Source: Blastomussa wellsi
Taxonomy: Eukaryota > Cnidaria > Anthozoa > Scleractinia > Plerogyridae
Reading direction: 5' to 3'
DNA: 64,000 nt
Assembly (NCBI GenBank): GCA_947652115.1
Contig: OX393563.1
Span: 28,049,469 to 28,113,468, forward strand
Shown here: positions 8,928-19,600 of the stretch, in pieces
Layout of the letters: each line of letters opens with the position of its first letter
How positions within the stretch are numbered: position 1 is the first letter of the stretch
Position numbers and translations under genes: made by a program
The notes under the pieces: generated by a model
Told to the model about the DNA's origin: nothing
What the model saw: only the letters and a program-made list of their open reading frames with translations
Databases searched by the model: none

Positions 8928-10211
8928 TTACATTGATCTTAGAACTAATTTCCCATCAGTTTTCCTCATTTCAACCTCCTGTTCATAAAGGACAAGGGCA
9001 AAAAACGAGTATGGCGCATTTGTACCACCACTTAGCGTGTATTTAAAAGTTAGTTTGGTCATACCATCTTTGATATCTGTTGGTTGTTTTGTCAGATCAA
9101 AGTAAATGACTGGGAAGATATTACTAAAGTTTGACCTATTAAGGAGAGTATCACCAGCATAATCACTGTTGGCATGAACATATTTTAAAACATCTCTAAA
9201 AACCCGGGCTGGTGTTTCACTCGGTCTGTAATGAACCTCTGGATATTCTTTTCCATTACCTACTTCAAGATAACATCTGGTTAATGCTTTATTATCAACA
9301 ACGCTGAAAGTATTATATAAGAATTTATTAGCTGTCTGTGATTCATCATTAGCATCATTAATTATATAAACAAACACATGTCTTGGTTTGTTAATTGCTG
9401 TTGAAATACGGAAGTTAGCCGTCTGTTGTTGGGTTGGATTAGCTCTCTCAACCAATTCACGAAGATAGGTCCACTTCCTTGTATCAAGGTATTTGCTTAT
9501 GTATAATGACTTGCCTTCTGAATTAAAAACAATCCGAGGGATTATCAGCTGAAATTTAGAAAGGACCACACGACATTCGTCTGCAGCCTGCCATACAAGG
9601 TTATCGTCACTCTCAAGATCGATTTTCAACTCAATTTTGGAATTCGGAAGGAGTTCACCATGAAGGCTCTCAAAAAACCCGTACCGATTGAGTGGGATTT
9701 CTACATTCACTGTTGCACCTGCATTGAGAAGCAATTTCCGTGCAGCAAAACCTGAATTGTAATTAGCCTGAGCAGGTCTTTCTTCAGCATGTCTATTTGT
9801 GTCAATATAAAAGAATTCATTAGTACCCTGACTTTTTGAATAACCTTGAGAATATTCTAGAAGATTTTTGATATTTGTCGCTTGGTTAGCTTCCGAACAT
9901 TCATAAACATCAATTCCATTCATCTTAATATTCAACTTTTTAATAAGAGCATATGCTGAATTGACTATCCCATTATGATCATCAGCAGCGACATCAGCTC
10001 CATCTACCGCCTTCTCTAAGTTGATGTCTACATTGAATCTTGCGTGATACCAATCAAAGGGGGTTGATTCTCCACTATTGTCAACAACAAAGCGGTGGCC
10101 TTCTTTTTTCTGAGAAACACCGTTTGCTGGATTCACATTCAATGCTGTTTCCAGTTCAAAAACAACATCTTCATACCTTTCTATGAGATTCGAGTTTCTA
10201 TAATTTGTCAT
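8928..10211 (-). CDS. major capsid protein (double-jelly-roll type)
   Basis: 427 residues, intact. It is beta-rich with few Cys and has features of hexon-type capsid proteins: an early WYHARFNVDINLEK segment, then IPLNRYGFFESLHGELLPNS, a conserved-looking turn before the strands of one jelly roll. The length is short for Polinton hexons but within the range of double-jelly-roll proteins. It lies between the protease-fusion gene and a small basic gene in the capsid block, with the penton gene beyond that. The assignment rests on motif resemblance and position. Its base composition is noticeably less AT-biased than the polymerase, as often seen for structural genes. Confidence 0.75.
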   Translation of the reverse strand: MTNYRNSNLIERYEDVVFELETALNVNPANGVSQKKEGHRFVVDNSGESTPFDWYHARFNVDINLEKAVDGADVAADDHNGIVNSAYALIKKLNIKMNGIDVYECSEANQATNIKNLLEYSQGYSKSQGTNEFFYIDTNRHAEERPAQANYNSGFAARKLLLNAGATVNVEIPLNRYGFFESLHGELLPNSKIELKIDLESDDNLVWQAADECRVVLSKFQLIIPRIVFNSEGKSLYISKYLDTRKWTYLRELVERANPTQQQTANFRISTAINKPRHVFVYIINDANDESQTANKFLYNTFSVVDNKALTRCYLEVGNGKEYPEVHYRPSETPARVFRDVLKYVHANSDYAGDTLLNRSNFSNIFPVIYFDLTKQPTDIKDGMTKLTFKYTLSGGTNAPYSFFALVLYEQEVEMRKTDGKLVLRSM

Positions 10212-10220
10212 ATATATTAT
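10209..10220 (-). promoter_or_regulatory. ATAATATATATG start motif, major capsid gene
   Basis: The coding strand reads ATAATATATATG with the ATG as start codon, matching the pattern at neighbouring genes. Confidence 0.45.
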
Positions 10221-10224
10221 TGGT

Positions 10225-10566
10225 TTAGATTAAATTCCTTCTTCTAAGTTTTCCGCCTGAAAGTATCTGATTTACTCTTTCATTTACCTCCTGAGCAGTT
10301 AATTCTTTTGGTTCCATTTTGACTGATGGTGTTTTTGTTTTCTTACGTAGAAGCTCAACTATCTTATCACCAGCCTTCTTCCCAACATATTCACCACTTG
10401 TTGTAGCAGCCTTTGTAGCAGCTGTTTTAGCCGCTGTCTTTGCAATACTTTTAGCTGTTTTTCCAACTGTTCTTAAAACATCAGTTATACCTTCACCGCA
10501 AATATGATTTGTAACATACATATCCATGTCTGGATCATACCGTCTTTTGAATTCACACTGTCTCAT
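10225..10566 (-). CDS. small Ala/Lys-rich structural protein, unknown function
   Basis: 113 residues. After a charged N terminus (RRYDPDMDMY) comes a predicted amphipathic helix rich in Ala, Lys and Thr (~32-75), then an Arg-rich C terminus (GGKLRRRNLI). It lies 13 bp before the capsid gene and after the penton gene, in the capsid block. The composition suggests a membrane-active or DNA-condensing virion protein like the small core proteins of adenoviruses, but no specific family is recognised. Confidence 0.65.
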   Translation of the reverse strand: MRQCEFKRRYDPDMDMYVTNHICGEGITDVLRTVGKTAKSIAKTAAKTAATKAATTSGEYVGKKAGDKIVELLRKKTKTPSVKMEPKELTAQEVNERVNQILSGGKLRRRNLI

Positions 10567-10573
10567 ATATCAT
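10564..10573 (-). promoter_or_regulatory. TGATATATG start motif, small structural gene
   Basis: The coding strand reads ATGATATATGAG around the start, a slightly diverged version of the shared AATATATG motif. Confidence 0.4.
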
Positions 10574-10582
10574 ATCATTATA

Positions 10583-11365
10583 CTAAATATTAGTTGATCG
10601 TTGAAACAGTTCAATATACCAATCTATCCCATTTAAATCAATTGGAGTCCCAGATGAATCAGTAACATAAAACCGCATTGAAGATATCAAATGACCTGAT
10701 ACCAGACTATATGCAAGAAAACGAGGTTTGTAAGTAAATGAAAGAGATCTTGTCAGATTTTCAACGGGAATGACAGCTACAGTGCTTGAAGATTGCCCAT
10801 CCGTTATACTGTCTGTGACTTTATCACAGTTAATATGTATTTCATCAACTCCTCTTGTGATATCAGGTAGAATTGTTCCATACTCTGTACTGACAACTAT
10901 TTTGGATTCAAATCCAATCAGTTTCCTAAAATCAAAGTTTCTAAGATCTAATCGATAATTCTCGTCTAATTCAACAAGTACTCGATAAGTTGATAATATA
11001 AAATACAGATTGATACCATACTCTTTTTTATCATCATCATCATCATCCTTGACAAGATGGCCTTTGTCTTTCATGTATTTTTTAATATACTCATCAATAT
11101 CATCATAACTATACATACCATCAACAAATGTGATTGTTTCCCAACTTGTTCCTTTATCATGACTGTATTTTATTTGATTGTTTCCATATGATTGTCTGAT
11201 ATTATACCAACTGTAAGTCATAGATATTGTTCTAACAGCTAGTTCATGCTTCATATCATAAGACAGTTTAATAGGGTTGTTAAATCTAGTAGTGAAATCA
11301 TGACTCAAACTTACACCTACCTTTTGTCTGTTTTTTGATGAAAATCGTAATAATAATTCACTCAT
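10583..11365 (-). CDS. penton-like minor capsid protein (single jelly roll)
   Basis: 260 residues, intact. The N-terminal part (SSKNRQKVGVSLSHDFTTRF) followed by a beta-rich body and a segment FVDGMYSYDDIDEYIKKYM (~80-98) is typical of the vertex proteins of Polintons. An acidic run of Asp (~103-112) is coded by a (GAT)n-like microsatellite (about 11030-11045) and may be a recent expansion. The gene is 16 bp from the next and belongs to the capsid cluster. The name rests on resemblance and context. Confidence 0.7.
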   Translation of the reverse strand: MSELLLRFSSKNRQKVGVSLSHDFTTRFNNPIKLSYDMKHELAVRTISMTYSWYNIRQSYGNNQIKYSHDKGTSWETITFVDGMYSYDDIDEYIKKYMKDKGHLVKDDDDDDKKEYGINLYFILSTYRVLVELDENYRLDLRNFDFRKLIGFESKIVVSTEYGTILPDITRGVDEIHINCDKVTDSITDGQSSSTVAVIPVENLTRSLSFTYKPRFLAYSLVSGHLISSMRFYVTDSSGTPIDLNGIDWYIELFQRSTNI

Positions 11366-11371
11366 ATATTA
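11363..11371 (-). promoter_or_regulatory. TAATATATG start motif, penton gene
   Basis: The coding strand reads TAATATATGAGT with the start ATG inside, the same motif as in the adjacent genes. Confidence 0.45.
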
Positions 11372-12470
11372 CTAGATTAGATATTCCTTCATGAGATCAC
11401 TCATTTGTTTGTTGTCAATGATATTTAATTTATTCAATTGATGTACAATTTTCACAAACTCTTCTCTAACATCATTACTGTTGTTTCCAGCAGACATTGA
11501 ACCCCCAAGAAGCTCCAATCGTGAAAGCAAATCTTGTGGATTATTATAGTATATTACACCACTGCCAATTTTTGAATACTTTTTAGATGTTCTATGTATT
11601 GGTATTCCACTCAGTCTATTAAGGTCATTAAATACAGTTCTTGCCAGTTCTGAGTAATTCTTTTTGTTGTTAAATCGTTTTGTCAGAAGATCAAGTGTGT
11701 CAAAATCAGCTTGTTTGTTGTATACCTTTTGACCATTTTTATGAGCGATGACTTTCAATTGTCCATATAGTCTTGGAAGATCAATGACCAGACCACCATA
11801 TTGTCCTCTTTGTGATATCTTATAGGCGTTTCTCTTTTTCTGTGTATATATACCTTTCGCAGTTTGATATTTAAATGAACTGATTACATCATTGATTGTT
11901 TCTCTGTATTTTTTTAAAGTTTCTAATTTATTATCAAGCGGTTGTCTTTCTTTAAGAGTTTTTTTCTTTGATTTTTCAACCCCAATTTTTTTGGCGAGCT
12001 TTCCTGCCTTTTCTTTCTCTTCCAGTAATATTTGCGATGTAGCTTGTGGTAGGTTTTTTGGTTCCATCAAACCATAATTATTCAAAATCATTTTATCATT
12101 TTCATTGAAATTTTTTTCGATATCAATTATTGTAGGCTTTTTTGTAGGCTCTTTTGTAGCTTCAATTGCTTTGGGGAGTACATCTTCAAATATGAGAGCT
12201 CTCGCATTTACTTCTTTAATATCACTAATTCCTTCTGTCAAAGCTTTTTGGTTTTCCTGTAATTGTTTAATGATTTCATCCTGTTTTTCATCAATTGTTT
12301 CCTTGACTTTTTTCTGTGCATCAATAGAAGGTTTTGATATTTCTGCTGTATCATCATACATATCCTGTTTTTGTGTAGTATAAGTCTTGACGACTTCACG
12401 GACTTTTTTTACCTTATTTTCCAGCTTCTATTCCACTCTTCAGAAGCTTTTTCATTCGTTCAACATCCAT
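11372..12470 (-). pseudogene. capsid-block protein with coiled-coil N terminus, frameshifted
   Basis: The long frame (11372-12361, 329 residues) is very rich in Lys, Glu and Gln, predicts helix/coiled coil over ~10-170, and has a Gly/Tyr-rich middle (RGQYGGLVIDLPRLYGQL). No known family is recognised; its position at the head of the capsid cluster suggests a virion or scaffold protein. The true start is probably ATG 12468-12470: the first ~18 codons run in frame (MDVERMKKLLKSG) to a TAA at 12414-12416, after which the continuation is one base out of frame and leads directly into the Met at 12361. So one small indel near 12410-12420 breaks it. Confidence 0.6.
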
Positions 12471-12482
12471 ATATATATATGA
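12468..12482 (-). promoter_or_regulatory. TATATATATATG start motif at the element/array junction
   Basis: The coding strand shows an alternating TA run ending in the inferred start ATG. The transposon array begins at 12480, inside this AT run, so the array sits in what was probably the promoter of the first capsid-block gene. Confidence 0.4.
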
Positions 12483-13740
12483 CTGGATTTATGTAAACCG
12501 GGTCAAAGGAAATTGTGAGCGAAACACCTGCGAAGCTATATTTTCTCGCCAGAAACTCTCTCGAATGTCGACGCTATAAAATTTAAAAGGATTGGCAGCT
12601 TCTATTCTCCTTGGTGACTCACTTATCCGAAAGTTCAGTGCTAGTATTACTGTTATTGTTACTCTGTCTTGATTCAACAGAACTCGGTTAGGTAAAGTTG
12701 ACATGACACTATAGTTCTGAAGGCATCTTTTCGCAAGGACTGACGGTGTCAATGGGCACTATTCTGAACTCAAATCAACGCAAATTAATCTAACCTATGT
12801 CTTTTCGAAGCAAGAAGATTGTAGTTTGGGCATAACAACAAAATCACGAAGTCTACTAATTCAATTAAATTATTATTTACAACATAAAAATTAATGGCAT
12901 CACAGACTTGAAAATTTCCAGCGCAAGAGTTGACCCGGCAAGCCATGCATGGTCTCAAATGATCTGAGGAATAGTGTGTAACATCAAGGATTCGCTTGAT
13001 TTTTAGGCAGCTCCGGATTAAAGCTGAGAAATGTACTTTGATTAGTGACCCGCACATGGTTCATGTCGGTCAGCGACCGGAAACTACGCTTCCGAACTGA
13101 ACAAATCGCCGTTTAGATCAGCGGAAAACCGATCTGGCACTTCTACCTAGCGGCAAAATCTCCATAAAAAAAGCATGAACATGAATCAATCGTACTCACA
13201 TTAAATAGGGCTCTGTAATTCCACGCTATTCCTCGGTTTTCCCACACAGCTAGCCATTTTCTAGGAAATTGAATGCAATCGCCCGGATGTAACGAAATTT
13301 TTTTGCGCGGGACACAATACTACCAAAATTAGAGCAGAATTTTTCTAAGTCTTTCGCCACAGAATAGTTCCAGCCACATATCGGCATGGCCGCCTTCGAA
13401 TCAACCGTCAAGTCCGGTAGGGAGTCCTATTCAGTGTGGCGAAGGACTTTTTGCCGTCTAAAGCAAGCACCTCACTATCCCGCCTCGCACAAGTCGTAAC
13501 GAGTTGTTCAAGTTCACCCGTTAGAGCTTTGTTTAAGGAAAGATAATAGCCGACGCTTAGATTGCAAATCGTTGGACTTCCACCTTCATTGGACTTAATG
13601 ATGTCCTCCGGCAAACTTCCTTTAGACGGCAGGATTGGTAAACCTACAGATCAGCTACCGCGCGGTGTCAAAAATTCAAACCGATGTACTCATCGAGCTG
13701 GGGCCTGGGTAAAAATGGCCAAAAATAACGGGTGGGGTGC

Positions 13741-13762
13741 GGGAGGGAGGGGGGGGGGGGGG
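13741..13762 (+). repeat. G-tract (possible G-quadruplex), one per array unit
   Basis: A GGGAGGGAGGG stretch followed by a long run of G occurs once in each unit. Its length varies between copies of the left block (the run is longest near 15748-15775). Right-block copies carry an A interruption that shortens the run. It is the main source of length variation in the left block and could form a G-quadruplex. Confidence 0.8.
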
Positions 13763-13882
13763 AGTGGGCTACAGTAAAATGTACCAGACATCGCGAATTT
13801 GGCATGGGAACATTATGAAGGGTAAGATTTCATTCAAAGAGTGGCCAATAGTCACCGACGGTTACTTCGCAAAACAAACAAA

Positions 13883-14347
13883 CTAGATCGAAATCTCATA
13901 CATTTCCTTTATTGCCTCAAGCTCCTTTTTTGCTAAATCAAGACAGATTATTAATATTATTATTATCATTATTATTACTATTATTACTAACATTGCTATT
14001 ATTATTATGGATTTTCTTTTCGCTCCCTTCTTGACCCGATTTTTACGCCTAATTAACATGCCTAACAAGTCTTCATCCTTACAACGTGAGAAAGGGGTCA
14101 TTAATTCTTTGACCTGGTTTTCATAAATCCAGTTATATGATGCAGTGTTTCGGACACAAGGCCTAGTTTTGTCAGAATGCATTGAAAAAAAACTATTGCA
14201 ACCGGAGAAGCCTATTTTAGACTTTTTTTTAGTCAGCTGGTCTGGAAATATGCAATCTTTAGCCCCTTTACAGTCAGTTGGTCTTGTAATATGGCATTTA
14301 ATTGATGCAGTGTTTCGGACACAAGGCCTAGTTTTGTCAGAATGCAT
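13883..14347 (-). other. recurrent 154-codon frame across transposon end and linker (probably non-coding)
   Basis: The frame starts in the 165-bp linker (MHSDKTRPCVRN appears twice because 165 is a multiple of 3), crosses the right TIR, and ends with a basic stretch (RRKNRVKKGAKRK), an Ile-rich segment and a short charged tail. It recurs in most left-block copies and as 99 codons in copies with one linker. Comparing left- and right-block copies I count five amino-acid changes (N/D, Q/E, V/A, E/G, K/E) against two silent ones, which does not suggest selection for protein. I keep it only as a marker of the repeat structure. Confidence 0.3.
13950..14008 (+). repeat. ATT-rich microsatellite, one per array unit
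   Basis: An irregular (ATT)n/(ATC)n stretch near the right end of each transposon copy. On the minus strand it encodes the Ile-rich segment of the 154-codon frame, which therefore looks like a membrane helix by composition alone. Confidence 0.75.
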
Positions 14348-14465
14348 TGAAAAAAAACTATTGCAACCGGAGAAGCCTATTTTAGACTTTTTCTAGTCAG
14401 CTGGTATGGAAATATGCAATCTTTAGCCCCTTTACAGTCAGTTGGTCTTGTAATATGGCATTTTA
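14136..14465 (+). repeat. linker: two copies of a 165-bp satellite unit
   Basis: The segment between transposon copies 1 and 2 is exactly 330 bp: two direct copies of a 165-bp unit beginning TGATGCAGTGTTTCGG (14138 and 14303). The internal junction reads GGCATTTAATTGATGCAG, whereas at the transposon the same sequence is split into GGCATTTTA and TATGATGCAG. This fits insertion of the transposon at a TA within a pre-existing satellite. The two-unit linker recurs through copy 10; copies 11-15 have one unit. Confidence 0.85.
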
Positions 14466-16487
14466 TGACTGGATTTATGTAAACCGGGTCAAAGGAAATT
14501 GTGAGCGAAACACCTGCGAAGCTATATTTTCTCGCCAAGAGCGGTTGTTTTATCGCCAGAAACTCTCTCGAATGTCGACGCTATAAAATTTAAAAGGATT
14601 GGCAGCTTCTATTCTCCTTGGTGACTCACTTATCCGAAAGTTCAGTGCTAGTATTACTGTTATTGTTACTCTGTCTTGATTCAACAGAACTCGGTTAGGT
14701 AAAGTTGACATGACACTATAGTTCTGAAGGCATCTTTTCGCAAGGACTGACGGTGTCAATGGGCACTATTCTGAACTCAAATCAACGCAAATTAATCTAA
14801 CCTATGTCTTTTCGAAGCAAGAAGATTGTAGTTTGGGCATAACAACAAAATCACGAAGTCTACTAATTCAATTAAATTATTATTTACAACATAAAAATTA
14901 ATGGCATCACAGACTTGAAAATTTCCAGCGCAAGAGTTGACCCGGCAAGCCATGCATGGTCTCAAATGATCTGAGGAATAGTGTGTAACATCAAGGATTC
15001 GCTTGATTTTTAGGCAGCTCCGGATTAAAGCTGAGAAATGTACTTTGATTAGTGACCCGCACATGGTTCATGTCGGTCAGCGACCGGAAACTACGCTTCC
15101 GAACTGAACAAATCGCCGTTTAGATCAGCGGAAAACCGATCTGGCACTTCTACCTAGCGGCAAAATCTCCATAAAAAAAGCATGAACATGAATCAATCGT
15201 ACTCACATTAAATAGGGCTCTGTAATTCCACGCTATTCCTCGGTTTTCCCACACAGCTAGCCATTTTCTAGGAAATTGAATGCAATCGCCCGGATGTAAC
15301 GAAATTTTTTTGCGCGGGACACAATACTACCAAAATTAGAGCAGAATTTTTCTAAGTCTTTCGCCACAGAATAGTTCCAGCCACATATCGGCATGGCCGC
15401 CTTCGAATCAACCGTCAAGTCCGGTAGGGAGTCCTATTTAGTGTGGCGAAGGACTTTTTGCCGTCTAAAGCAAGCACCTCACTATCCCGCCTCGCACAAG
15501 TCGTAACGAGTTGTTCAAGTTCACCCGTTAGAGCTTTGTTTAAGGAAAGATAATAGCCGAAGCTTAGATTGCAAATCGTTGGACTTCCACCTTCATTGGA
15601 CTTAATGATGTCCTCCGGCAAACTTCCTTTAGACGGCAGGATTGGTAAACCTACAGATCAGCTACCGCGCGGTGTCAAAAATTCAAACCGATGTACTCAT
15701 CGAGCTGGGGCCTGGGTAAAAATGGCCAAAAATAACGGGTGGGGTGCGGGAGGGAGGGGGGGGGGGGGGGGGGGGAGTGGGCTACAGTAAAATGTACCAG
15801 ACATCGCGAATTTGGCATGGGAACATTATGAAGGGTAAGATTTCATTCAAAGAGTGGCCAATAGTCACCGACGGTTACTTCGCAAAACAAACAAACTAGA
15901 TCGAAATCTCATACATTTCCTTTATTGCCTCAAGCTCCTTTTTTGCTAAATCAAGACAGATTATTAATATTATTATTATCATTATTATTACTATTATTAC
16001 TAACATTGCTATTATTATTATGGATTTTCTTTTCGCTCCCTTCTTGACCCGATTTTTACGCCTAATTAACATGCCTAACAAGTCTTCATCCTTACAACGT
16101 GAGAAAGGGGTCATTAATTCTTTGACCTGGTTTTCATAAATCCAGTTATATGATGCAGTGTTTCGGACACAAGGCCTAGTTTTGTCAGAATGCATTGAAA
16201 AAAAAGTATTGCAACCGGAGAAGCCTATTTTAGACTTTTTTTTAGTCAGCTGGTCTGGAAATATGCAATCTTTAGCCCCTTTACAGTCAGTTGGTCTTGT
16301 AATATGGCATTTAATTGATGCAGTGTTTCGGACACAAGGCCTAGTTTTGTCAGAATGCATTGAAAAAAAACTATTGCAACCGGAGAAGCCTATTTTAGAC
16401 TTTTTCTAGTCAGCTGGTATGGAAATATGCAATCTTTAGCCCCTTTACAGTCAGTTGGTCTTGTAATATGGCATTTTATGACTGGAT

Positions 16488-16687
16488 NNNNNNNNNNNNN
16501 NNNNNNNNNNNNNNNNNNNNNNNNNNNNNNNNNNNNNNNNNNNNNNNNNNNNNNNNNNNNNNNNNNNNNNNNNNNNNNNNNNNNNNNNNNNNNNNNNNNN
16601 NNNNNNNNNNNNNNNNNNNNNNNNNNNNNNNNNNNNNNNNNNNNNNNNNNNNNNNNNNNNNNNNNNNNNNNNNNNNNNNNNNNNNNN
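16488..16687. other. assembly gap (200 N)
   Basis: A run of exactly 200 N, probably a placeholder of arbitrary size. It interrupts copy 3 eight bases after its left end begins, and sequence resumes in the ATT-rich microsatellite near the right end of a copy. At least about 1.3-1.5 kb of one unit is missing, and any number of whole units could be. Confidence 0.98.
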
Positions 16688-19600
16688 TACTAACATTGCT
16701 ATTATTATTATGGATTTTCTTTTCGCTCCCTTCTTGACCCGATTTTTACGCCTAATTAACATGCCTAACAAGTCTTCATCCTTACAACGTGAGAAAGGGG
16801 TCATTAATTCTTTGACCTGGTTTTCATAAATCCAGTTATATGATGCAGTGTTTCGGACACAAGGCCTAGTTTTGTCAGAATGCATTGAAAAAAAACTATT
16901 GCAACCGGAGAAGCCTATTTTAGACTTTTTTCTAGTCAGCTGGTCTGGAAATATGCAATCTTTAGCCCCTTTACAGTCAGTTGGTCTTGTAATATGGCAT
17001 TTAATTGATGCAGTGTTTCGGACACAAGGCCTAGTTTTGTCAGAATGCATTGAAAAAAAACTATTGCAACCGGAGAAGCCTATTTTAGACTTTTTCTAGT
17101 CAGCTGGTATGGAAATATGCAATCTTTAGCCACTTTACAGTCAGTTGGTCTTGTAATATGGCATTTTATGACTGGATTTATGTAAACCGGGTCAAAGGAA
17201 ATTGTGAGCGAAACACCTGCGAAGCTATATTTTCTCGCCAAAAGCGGTTGTTTTATCGCCAGAAACTCTCTCGAATGTCGACGCTATAAAATTTAAAAGG
17301 ATTGGCAGCTTCTATTCTCCTTGGTGACTCACTTATCCGAAAGTTCAGTGCTAGTATTACTGTTATTGTTACTCTGTCTTGATTCAACAGAACTCGGTTA
17401 GGTAAAGTTGACATGACACTATAGTTCTGAAGGCATCTTTTCGCAAGGACTGACGGTGTCAATGGGCACTATTCTGAACTCAAATCAACGCAAATTAATC
17501 TAACCTATGTCTTTTCGGAGCAAGAAGATTGTAGTTTGGGCATAACAACAAAATCACGAAGTCTACTAATTCAATTAAGTTATTATTTACAACATAAAAA
17601 TTAATGGCATCACAGACTTGAAAATTTCCAGCGCAAGAGTTGACCCGGCAAGCCATGCATGGTCTCAAATGATCTGAGGAATAGTGTGTAACATCAAGGA
17701 TTCGCTTGATTTTTAGGCAGCTCCGGATTAAAGCTGAGAAATGTACTTTGATTAGTGACCCGCACATGGTTCATGTCGGTCAGCGACCGGAAACTACGCT
17801 TCCGAACTGAACAAATCGCCGTTTAGATCAGCGGAAAACCGATCTGGCACTTCTACCTAGCGGCAAAATCTCCATAAAAAAAGCATGAACATGAATCAAT
17901 CGTACTCACATTAAATAGGGCTCTGTAATTCCACGCTATTCCTCGGTTTTCCCACACAGCTAGCCATTTTCTAGGAAATTGAATGCAATCGCCCGGATGT
18001 AACGAAATTTTTTTGCGCGGGACACAATACTACCAAAATTAGAGCAGAATTTTTCTAAGTCTTTCGCCACAGAATAGTTCCAGCCACATATCGGCATGGC
18101 CGCCTTCGAATCACCCGTCAAGTCCGGTAGGGAGTCCTATTTAGTGTGGCGAAGGACTTTTTGCCGTCTAAAGCAAGCACCTCACTATCCCGCCTCGCAC
18201 AAGTCGTAACGAGTTGTTCAAGTTCACCCGTTAGAGCTTTGTTTAAGGAAAGATAATAGCCGACGCTTAGATTGCAAATCGTTGGACTTCCACCTTCATT
18301 GGACTTAATGATGTCCTCCGGCAAACTTCCTTTAGACGGCAGGATTGGTAAACCTACAGATCAGCTACCGCGCGGTGTCAAAAATTCAAACCGATGTACT
18401 CATCGAGCTGGGGCCTGGGTAAAAATGGCCAAAAATAACGGGTGGGGTGCGGGAGGGAGGGGGGGGGGGGGGAGTGGGCTACAGTAAAATGTACCAGACA
18501 TCGCGAATTTGGCATGGGAACATTATGAAGGGTAAGATTTCATTCAAAGAGTGGCCAATAGTCACCGACGGTTACTTCGCAAAACAAACAAACTAGATCG
18601 AAATCTCATACATTTCCTTTATTGCCTCAAGCTCCTTTTTTGCTAAATCAAGACAGATTATTAATATTATTATTATCATTATTATTACTATTATTACTAA
18701 CATTGCTATTATTATTATGGATTTTCTTTTCGCTCCCTTCTTGACCCGATTTTTACGCCTAATTAACATGCCTAACAAGTCTTCATCCTTACAACGTGAG
18801 AAAGGGGTCATTAATTCTTTGACCTGGTTTTCATAAATCCAGTTATATGATGCAGTGTTTCGGACACAAGGCCTAGTTTTGTCAGAATGCATTGAAAAAA
18901 AACTATTGCAACCGGAGAAGCCTATTTTAGACTTTTTTCTAGTCAGCTGGTCTGGAAATATGCAATCTTTAGCCCCTTTACAGTCAGTTGGTCTTGTAAT
19001 ATGGCATTTAATTGATGCAGTGTTTCGGACACAAGGCCTAGTTTTGTCAGAATGCATTGAAAAAAAACTATTGCAACCGGAGAAGCCTATTTTAGACTTT
19101 TTCTAGTCAGCTGGTATGGAAATATGCAATCTTTAGCCACTTTACAGTCAGTTGGTCTTGTAATATGGCATTTTATGACTGGATTTATGTAAACCGGGTC
19201 AAAGGAAATTGTGAGCGAAACACCTGCGAAGCTATATTTTCTCGCCAAAAGCGGTTGTTTTATCGCCAGAAACTCTCTCGAATGTCGACGCTATAAAATT
19301 TAAAAGGATTGGCAGCTTCTATTCTCCTTGGTGACTCACTTATCCGAAAGTTCAGTGCTAGTATTACTGTTATTGTTACTCTGTCTTGATTCAACAGAAC
19401 TCGGTTAGGTAAAGTTGACATGACACTATAGTTCTGAAGGCATCTTTTCGCAAGGACTGACGGTGTCAATGGGCACTATTCTGAACTCAAATCAACGCAA
19501 ATTAATCTAACCTATGTCTTTTCGGAGCAAGAAGATTGTAGTTTGGGCATAACAACAAAATCACGAAGTCTACTAATTCAATTAAGTTATTATTTACAAC

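Larger units (their letters stand above)
1..12479 (-). mobile_element. Polinton/Maverick (adintovirus-like) element, decayed
   Basis: Ten minus-strand genes make up a virus-like set: protein-primed polymerase B, chromodomain integrase, adenain-like protease, double-jelly-roll and penton-type capsid proteins, and a PLA2 domain. This combination is diagnostic of Polinton/Maverick elements and the related adintoviruses. The packaging ATPase normally found with them is absent from the visible part. The right end is abrupt: at 12480 the sequence changes to a transposon array just upstream of the first gene, so the element is truncated or interrupted there. Multiple frameshifts and stops indicate an old, inactive copy. 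The left boundary is not defined. Confidence 0.85.
12480..14135 (+). mobile_element. copy 1 of the TIR element (non-autonomous DNA transposon)
   Basis: The left end reads TGACTGGATTTATGTAAACC. The reverse complement of the right end reads TAACTGGATTTATGAAAACC, and the match continues through GGTCAAAG, giving inverted repeats of about 28 bp with few mismatches. Most copies are flanked by TA on both sides, as for Tc1/mariner-type insertion. No transposase is recognisable, so it is non-autonomous or too decayed to tell. Copy 1 lacks a 21-bp segment present in the others (after 12548). Internal features: a run of G within 13741-13762 and an ATT-rich microsatellite at about 13950-14008. Open frames of 68-154 codons are present but show no sign of coding constraint. 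Confidence 0.8.
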
